Source: UBA7672 sp965279085
GTDB lineage: Bacteria; Pseudomonadota; Alphaproteobacteria; Caulobacterales; Hyphomonadaceae
Direction of reading: 5' to 3'
Assembly (NCBI GenBank): GCA_965279085.1
Contig: OZ257149.1
Location: 4,464,001 to 4,528,000 of the forward strand
Length of the DNA stretch: 64,000 nt
Under the pieces are notes generated by a model. It searched no databases. It was not told the origin of the DNA and worked only from the letters and a program-made list of their open reading frames with translations. This document shows positions 60,023-64,000 of the stretch, piece after piece (the stretch's first letter is position 1; every line of letters begins with the position of its first letter). Made by a program: the position numbers and the translations under genes.

Positions 60023-60997
60023 TTAGACGCCTTCAAGCACTCTCGGGATGCGGAAGACGACGTCTTCCTGGGCGGTGACGACTTCCTGGACGGAGACCGT
60101 GAACCTTGCGCGGCAGGCGGCGATGACGCCTTGCACGAGTGTCTCGGGGGCGGAGGCGCCGGCGGTGAGGCCGAGGGCGGTGACGCCGTTGAACCAGTTC
60201 CAGTCGATGTTGTCGGCGGAGGCGATCAGGTAGGACGCGTCCGCGCCGGAGCGTTCAGCGACTTCCTTCAGGCGGACGGAGTTGGAGGAGTTGGCGGCGC
60301 CGATGACGAGGACAAGCTGCGCCTCGGCGGCGATCGCCTTCACGGCTTCCTGGCGGTTGGTGGTGGCGTAGCAGATGTCGTCCTTGCGTGGTTCAGCCAT
60401 CTGCGGGAAGCGGCGGCGGAGTGTGGAGACGATGTCCTTGGTGTCGTCGACAGAGAGCGTGGTCTGCGTGACGTAGGCGAGGCGCGAGGGATCGGCGAAG
60501 GTGAAGGCTTCTGCGTCGGCGACCGTTTCGATCAGCGTCATCGCGCCGCGGCCGATCTGGCCCATCGTGCCGACGACTTCGGGATGGCCTTCATGGCCGA
60601 TGAGCAGGATGTGCAGGCCGTTGCGTTCGTGGCGCTGCGCTTCAGCGTGAACCTTCGAGACGAGCGGGCAGGTGGCGTCGACATAGGTCATGTCGCGGGC
60701 GGCTGCTTCGGCGGGGACGACCTTGGGGACGCCGTGAGCGGAGAAGACGACCGGGCGGTCGTCCGGGCATTCTGTCAGTTCCTCCACGAAGACGGCGCCC
60801 ATCGCTTCGAGGCGCTTAACTACATGGGCGTTGTGGACGATTTCGTGCCGGACGAAGACCGGGGCGCCCCACTTGGCCAGGGCCTGTTCGACGATCTGGA
60901 TGGCGCGGTCGACCCCGGCGCAGAAGCCCCTTGGGGCCGCCAGAAGCACCTTTAGCGGGGGGCGGGATGATTCGGATGGGCCGGGAGGATTGGGCAA
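60023..60997 (-). CDS. ispH: 4-hydroxy-3-methylbut-2-enyl diphosphate reductase
   Basis: A 324-residue LytB/IspH, last enzyme of the MEP isoprenoid pathway. The three [4Fe-4S] cysteines are Cys26 (APRGFCAGVDRAI), Cys110 (DATCPLV) and Cys209 (DICYATTNRQ). The HEGHPEVVGTMGQ segment with the catalytic Glu, the SAHGV His and TQTTLS are present. The start is uncertain: TTG at 60997 after AAGGCGG gives a normal-length protein, whereas ATG at 61084 adds 29 unconserved residues and overlaps the divergent gene. Confidence 0.95.
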   Translation of the reverse strand: MPNPPGPSESSRPPLKVLLAAPRGFCAGVDRAIQIVEQALAKWGAPVFVRHEIVHNAHVVKRLEAMGAVFVEELTECPDDRPVVFSAHGVPKVVPAEAAARDMTYVDATCPLVSKVHAEAQRHERNGLHILLIGHEGHPEVVGTMGQIGRGAMTLIETVADAEAFTFADPSRLAYVTQTTLSVDDTKDIVSTLRRRFPQMAEPRKDDICYATTNRQEAVKAIAAEAQLVLVIGAANSSNSVRLKEVAERSGADASYLIASADNIDWNWFNGVTALGLTAGASAPETLVQGVIAACRARFTVSVQEVVTAQEDVVFRIPRVLEGV

Positions 60998-61121
60998 AAT
61001 TCCGCCTTGTTGCCGGTGTGGCTTGGCACGTTGCGTGGGCCGGTCTTTAGAGGCTATCACGCACCGGGAAAATGTCGCCGCCATGGCTATCCGCCAAGGG
61101 GCCCTGCGTCAGGATGTGCCA

Positions 61122-61703
61122 GTGAAGCGTTTTGTGCCTGCCTGCCTGGGCCTTTCGGCCATGCTTCTCGCCTCCGGTTGCGCCGGCGTCGACCTGTCCG
61201 GCATGAATGACGAGCCGAATGCGGGTCCATGCCCTGTGGCGGGCGTGCTCTACGACGCCAACCGCGTGGTTGAGGTGAAGGGGCCCGAGCGGCACGAGAA
61301 TGTCGGTTTCACGGGCGCCGTGGAAGGCGTGCGGGGCTATTGCCGGTATGTCGGCACCAACCCGATCACGATGGAGATCGAGATCGATTTCGCATTCGGC
61401 AAAGGCCCGAAGGCGGACGGTTCGGCAAAGTCCTATCCGGTTTTCGTGACCGTGACGCGCCGGGACCGGACGGTGCTGGCCAAGGAAAAGTTCAACGTGA
61501 ACGTCAACTTCCCGGCGGGCTCGGACATTGTGCGCCTGACGGAGACGGTGCCGGGCATCACCATCCCGCGCGCCAACGAAACGGTTTCGGGAACCAACTT
61601 CGAGGTCATCGTCGGCTTCGACCTGACGCCTGAGCAGATCGCGTATAACCGATCGGGCACGCGGTTCACGATCAACGTTGCTCCCCCGGCCAAGCCGCAG
61701 TAG
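61122..61703 (+). CDS. Predicted lipoprotein, unknown
   Basis: A 193-residue protein. GTG at 61122 gives MKRFVPACLGLSAMLLASGC with lipobox LASGC (Cys20). ATG at 61083 would add 13 residues before the signal. The mature part is beta-rich (TMEIEIDFAFGKGPKADGSA; YPVFVTVTRRDRTVLAKEKF; VNVNFPAGSDIVRLTETVPG) with cysteine pairs in GPCPVAGV and GYCRYVG. No family is recognised. It is divergent from ispH and 32 bases before argS, so it is probably co-transcribed with argS. Confidence 0.68.
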   Translation: MKRFVPACLGLSAMLLASGCAGVDLSGMNDEPNAGPCPVAGVLYDANRVVEVKGPERHENVGFTGAVEGVRGYCRYVGTNPITMEIEIDFAFGKGPKADGSAKSYPVFVTVTRRDRTVLAKEKFNVNVNFPAGSDIVRLTETVPGITIPRANETVSGTNFEVIVGFDLTPEQIAYNRSGTRFTINVAPPAKPQ

Positions 61704-61735
61704 TCCGGCGAGGCTTTTCAGCCCCGGACTTGAGT

Positions 61736-63508
61736 ATGACCGCTTCAAAAGATCTTGCCGGCCTTCTGTCGGACGCTGCGGGTGCGGCGTTCGTGGCGCT
61801 CGGGCTTGAGGCTTCACTTGGCGCCGTGCGCCGTTCGGACCGGCCGGACCTTGCGGACTTCCAGTGCAATGGCGCGATGGCGGCCGCGAAGAAGCTTGGC
61901 AAGAATCCACGCGAGATTGCGACGGCGGTTGTCGAGGCGCTGAAGGCGTCGCCGCTGGTGGCGAGCAGCGAGGTTGCGGGGCCGGGCTTCATCAACATCA
62001 AGCTCACGGCGGATGGATTGTCGAAGCGCGCGCAGGAGATCTCGGCGGATGCGCGCGCGGGTGCGCTGCGCGTAGAGACGCCGCGGCGCGTGGTGATGGA
62101 TTTCGGCGGCTGGAACGTCGCCAAGGAAATGCACATCGGGCACCTGCGCTCGACGGTGATCGGGGATTCGCTGCAGCGACTGTTCCGCTTCATGGGCGAT
62201 AGCGTCACCAGCGACGTGCACCTCGGCGACTGGGGGCTGCAGATGGGCCAGCTGATCAATGAGGTGAAGCTGGAGCAGCCGGGGCTGCCGTATTTCGATG
62301 CGGGCTTTTCAGGGCCGTATCCGGAGACGAGTCCGGTGACGATGGACGATCTGAGTCGGCTTTATCCGCAGGCCAGCGCCAAGTCGAAGACGGACGAGGC
62401 GCGGCGGGACGAGGATCGCAAGGCGACGCAGGAGCTGCAGGCGGGGCGGCCGGGATACCGGGCGCTGTGGCGGCACTTCTGCAACGTGACGCGCGTGGGG
62501 CTGGAGCGTGAGTGCAAGAGCCTCGGCGTGACGTTCGACCTCTGGAAAGGCGAGAGCGACGCCGAGCCGTTCATCCCGGAGATCGTGGACGACCTGAAGT
62601 CGCGCGGTATTTCGGAGTTCGACGCTGGCGCGTGGATCGTGCGTGTGGCGCGCGAGAGCGACAAGAAGGAGATGCCGCCGATCATCCTGGTGAACCGGGA
62701 TGGCGCGATCGGCTATCACGGCTCCGATCTCGGCACGATTGTGGACCGGAAGCGGAGCGTCGATCCGCAGCTGTCGCTGTATGTGGTGGACCAGCGGCAG
62801 GCGTTGCATTTCGAGCAAGTGTTCCGGGCAAGCGAGCGGGCGGGTTACCTGCCGGAAAAGGAGCTGGAGCATCTCGGCTTCGGCACGGTGAACGGGCCGG
62901 ACGGCAAGCCGTTCAAGACGCGCGAGGGCGGCATTCTCAAGCTGCACGAGTTCATCGCGCAGGCGGATGCGCTGGCGACGGCGCGGATGAAGGAAGCGGA
63001 GCTGGGATCGAATGTTTCCGAGGCCGAGCAGGCGGACATCGCGCACAAGGTGGCGGTGGCTGCGATCAAGTTCTCCGACCTCTCCAACGTGCGGACGACG
63101 AACTACATCTTCGATCTTGAGCGGTTCGTGTCGTTCGAGGGCAAGACGGGGCCGTACCTGCTGTATGCGGCGGTGCGGATCAAGTCGCTGGCGCGGCGAG
63201 CGGAAGCCGAGGGCGTGAAGCCTGGGCCGATCGCGGTCGAGCTGGATGCGGAGCGGGCGCTGGTTCTGGCGCTCGACGGGTTCGGCGATGCGCTGCGCGG
63301 AGCGTACGAGAAGCGCATGCCGCATATCCTGTGCGAGCATGCTTATGCGCTGGGGCAGGCATTCTCCGGTTTCTATGCGGCGGCGCCTGTGTTGGCAGAG
63401 AGCGATCCGGTGAAGAAGGCTTCGCGGCTCGCGCTGGCGATGGCGACGCTGAAGCAGCTGGAACTGGTTCTCGGGTTGATCGGGATCGAGACGCCGGAAA
63501 GAATGTAG
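61736..63508 (+). CDS. argS: Arginyl-tRNA synthetase
   Basis: A 590-residue class Ia synthetase. It has the N-terminal additional domain, the HIGH-type motif NVAKEMHIGHLRSTVIGDSL, and the KMSKS position replaced by KPFKTREGG, a known variant in many ArgRS. The C-terminal anticodon domain includes YLLYAAVRIKSLARRAEAEG and ends in LELVLGLIGIETPERM. ATG at 61736 is chosen over TTG at 61730. Confidence 0.96.
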   Translation: MTASKDLAGLLSDAAGAAFVALGLEASLGAVRRSDRPDLADFQCNGAMAAAKKLGKNPREIATAVVEALKASPLVASSEVAGPGFINIKLTADGLSKRAQEISADARAGALRVETPRRVVMDFGGWNVAKEMHIGHLRSTVIGDSLQRLFRFMGDSVTSDVHLGDWGLQMGQLINEVKLEQPGLPYFDAGFSGPYPETSPVTMDDLSRLYPQASAKSKTDEARRDEDRKATQELQAGRPGYRALWRHFCNVTRVGLERECKSLGVTFDLWKGESDAEPFIPEIVDDLKSRGISEFDAGAWIVRVARESDKKEMPPIILVNRDGAIGYHGSDLGTIVDRKRSVDPQLSLYVVDQRQALHFEQVFRASERAGYLPEKELEHLGFGTVNGPDGKPFKTREGGILKLHEFIAQADALATARMKEAELGSNVSEAEQADIAHKVAVAAIKFSDLSNVRTTNYIFDLERFVSFEGKTGPYLLYAAVRIKSLARRAEAEGVKPGPIAVELDAERALVLALDGFGDALRGAYEKRMPHILCEHAYALGQAFSGFYAAAPVLAESDPVKKASRLALAMATLKQLELVLGLIGIETPERM

Positions 63509-63547
63509 TGGGCGGGTAGCCGGGGGGCGTTTGGAGGAGATACCGCA

Positions 63548-64000
63548 GTGGACCTGGTGCTGGAGTTCCGCCTCGATGACCTATCCGGTCACAAGGTGCA
63601 GGCGCTGGTGCATCGGCATCTGCAAGGCATGCACGCCAACTCGCCCGCGTGCAGCGTGCACGCGCTCGATCTCGACAAGCTGCGCCAGCCAGGCGTGACG
63701 TTCTGGTCGGGATGGATCGGCGAAGAGCTCGCCGTGATCGGCGCGCTGAAGCGGCTCGATGCGGAGAATGGCGAGATCAAGTCGATGCGGGTGGACGACG
63801 CCTGGCTCGGCAAGGGCGTCGGGCGGCTGATGCTCGATCATATCGAGCGGGCGGCGCGGCAGGCCGGGATGAAGGCGCTTTGGCTGGAGACAGGATCGGC
63901 AGCGGCGTTCGCGCCGGCCCTGCAGCTGTATGCGAGCGCAGGGTATGTCCCGTGCGCGCCGTTCGAGGACTACACGGACGATCCGTTCAGCGTGTTCATG
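63548..64000 (+). CDS. GNAT-family acetyltransferase, cut by the window end
   Basis: The frame starts with GTG at 63548, after GGAGGAGA, and is still open at the right edge (151 codons seen). The GNAT core is complete: PGVTFWSGWIGEELAVIGAL, the acetyl-CoA site KSMRVDDAWLGKGVGRLML, and ALWLETGSAAAFAPALQLYA with SAGYVPCAPFEDYTDDPFSV at the end. The stop is expected within a few codons. The substrate is unknown. Confidence 0.85.
   Translation, partial: MDLVLEFRLDDLSGHKVQALVHRHLQGMHANSPACSVHALDLDKLRQPGVTFWSGWIGEELAVIGALKRLDAENGEIKSMRVDDAWLGKGVGRLMLDHIERAARQAGMKALWLETGSAAAFAPALQLYASAGYVPCAPFEDYTDDPFSVFM

Overview
The window is about 62% G+C and reads as a chromosomal segment of an alphaproteobacterium. 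Ribosomal protein order and sequence, an ATP12-family F1-ATPase assembly factor, a homoserine kinase of the aminoglycoside-phosphotransferase fold, CTTG-type -35 boxes and a cluster of GANTC (CcrM) sites all fit that class. The many exported M28 peptidases and lipoproteins, together with the gene order, lean towards Caulobacterales/Hyphomonadaceae; that placement is inference.

About half of the window (1-33.4 kb) is the ribosomal/RNA polymerase superoperon: rplK(partial)-rplA, rplJ-rplL-rpoB-rpoC, rpsL-rpsG-fusA-tuf, the S10/spc genes rpsJ to rplO, secY-adk, and rpsM-rpsK-rpoA-rplQ. The array is broken at three places by accessory genes: a CinA-C amidohydrolase after rplA, an M28 lipoprotein peptidase plus an alpha/beta hydrolase after rpoC, and three small proteins after tuf. 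Each break begins with an intrinsic terminator and ends with a near-consensus sigma70-type promoter and a structured leader. A fourth promoter lies between adk and rpsM. The rpsL and rpsJ promoters share an identical GC-rich discriminator, which suggests common growth-rate or stringent control. A 12-bp intrinsic terminator closes the array after rplQ.

From 33.5 to 40.5 kb comes an envelope and housekeeping run: a lipid-anchored ExbD/TolR-like domain protein with a Deg-family protease, then rarA, two RluA-type pseudouridine synthases flanking the fluoride channel gene crcB, the ATP12 chaperone, and a small exported protein closed by a terminator. From 40.55 to 41.44 kb no gene is supported. 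This stretch holds inverted repeats, a duplicated 23-nt motif and REP-like palindromes.

From 41.4 to 64 kb the genes are mixed on both strands and include an acyl-CoA-type phosphotransferase, DoxX, a DUF1080 lipoprotein, purD, xseA, a second M28 peptidase, a LuxR-HTH/VOC fusion, a DUF442-like phosphatase, YqgE, a peroxiredoxin, an SPFH-NfeD pair, rnhA, thrB, a sulfatase, ispH, argS and a GNAT acetyltransferase cut by the window end. Several convergent gene pairs share or nearly share CTAG stop codons.

No CRISPR array, transposase, prophage gene, rRNA or tRNA was seen. The most unusual non-coding signal is upstream of the sulfatase gene: eight GANTC methylation sites in 146 bp, set in a 9-nt-periodic repeat. 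Next to it is an inverted pair of a palindromic repeat that also occurs at 41.4 kb.
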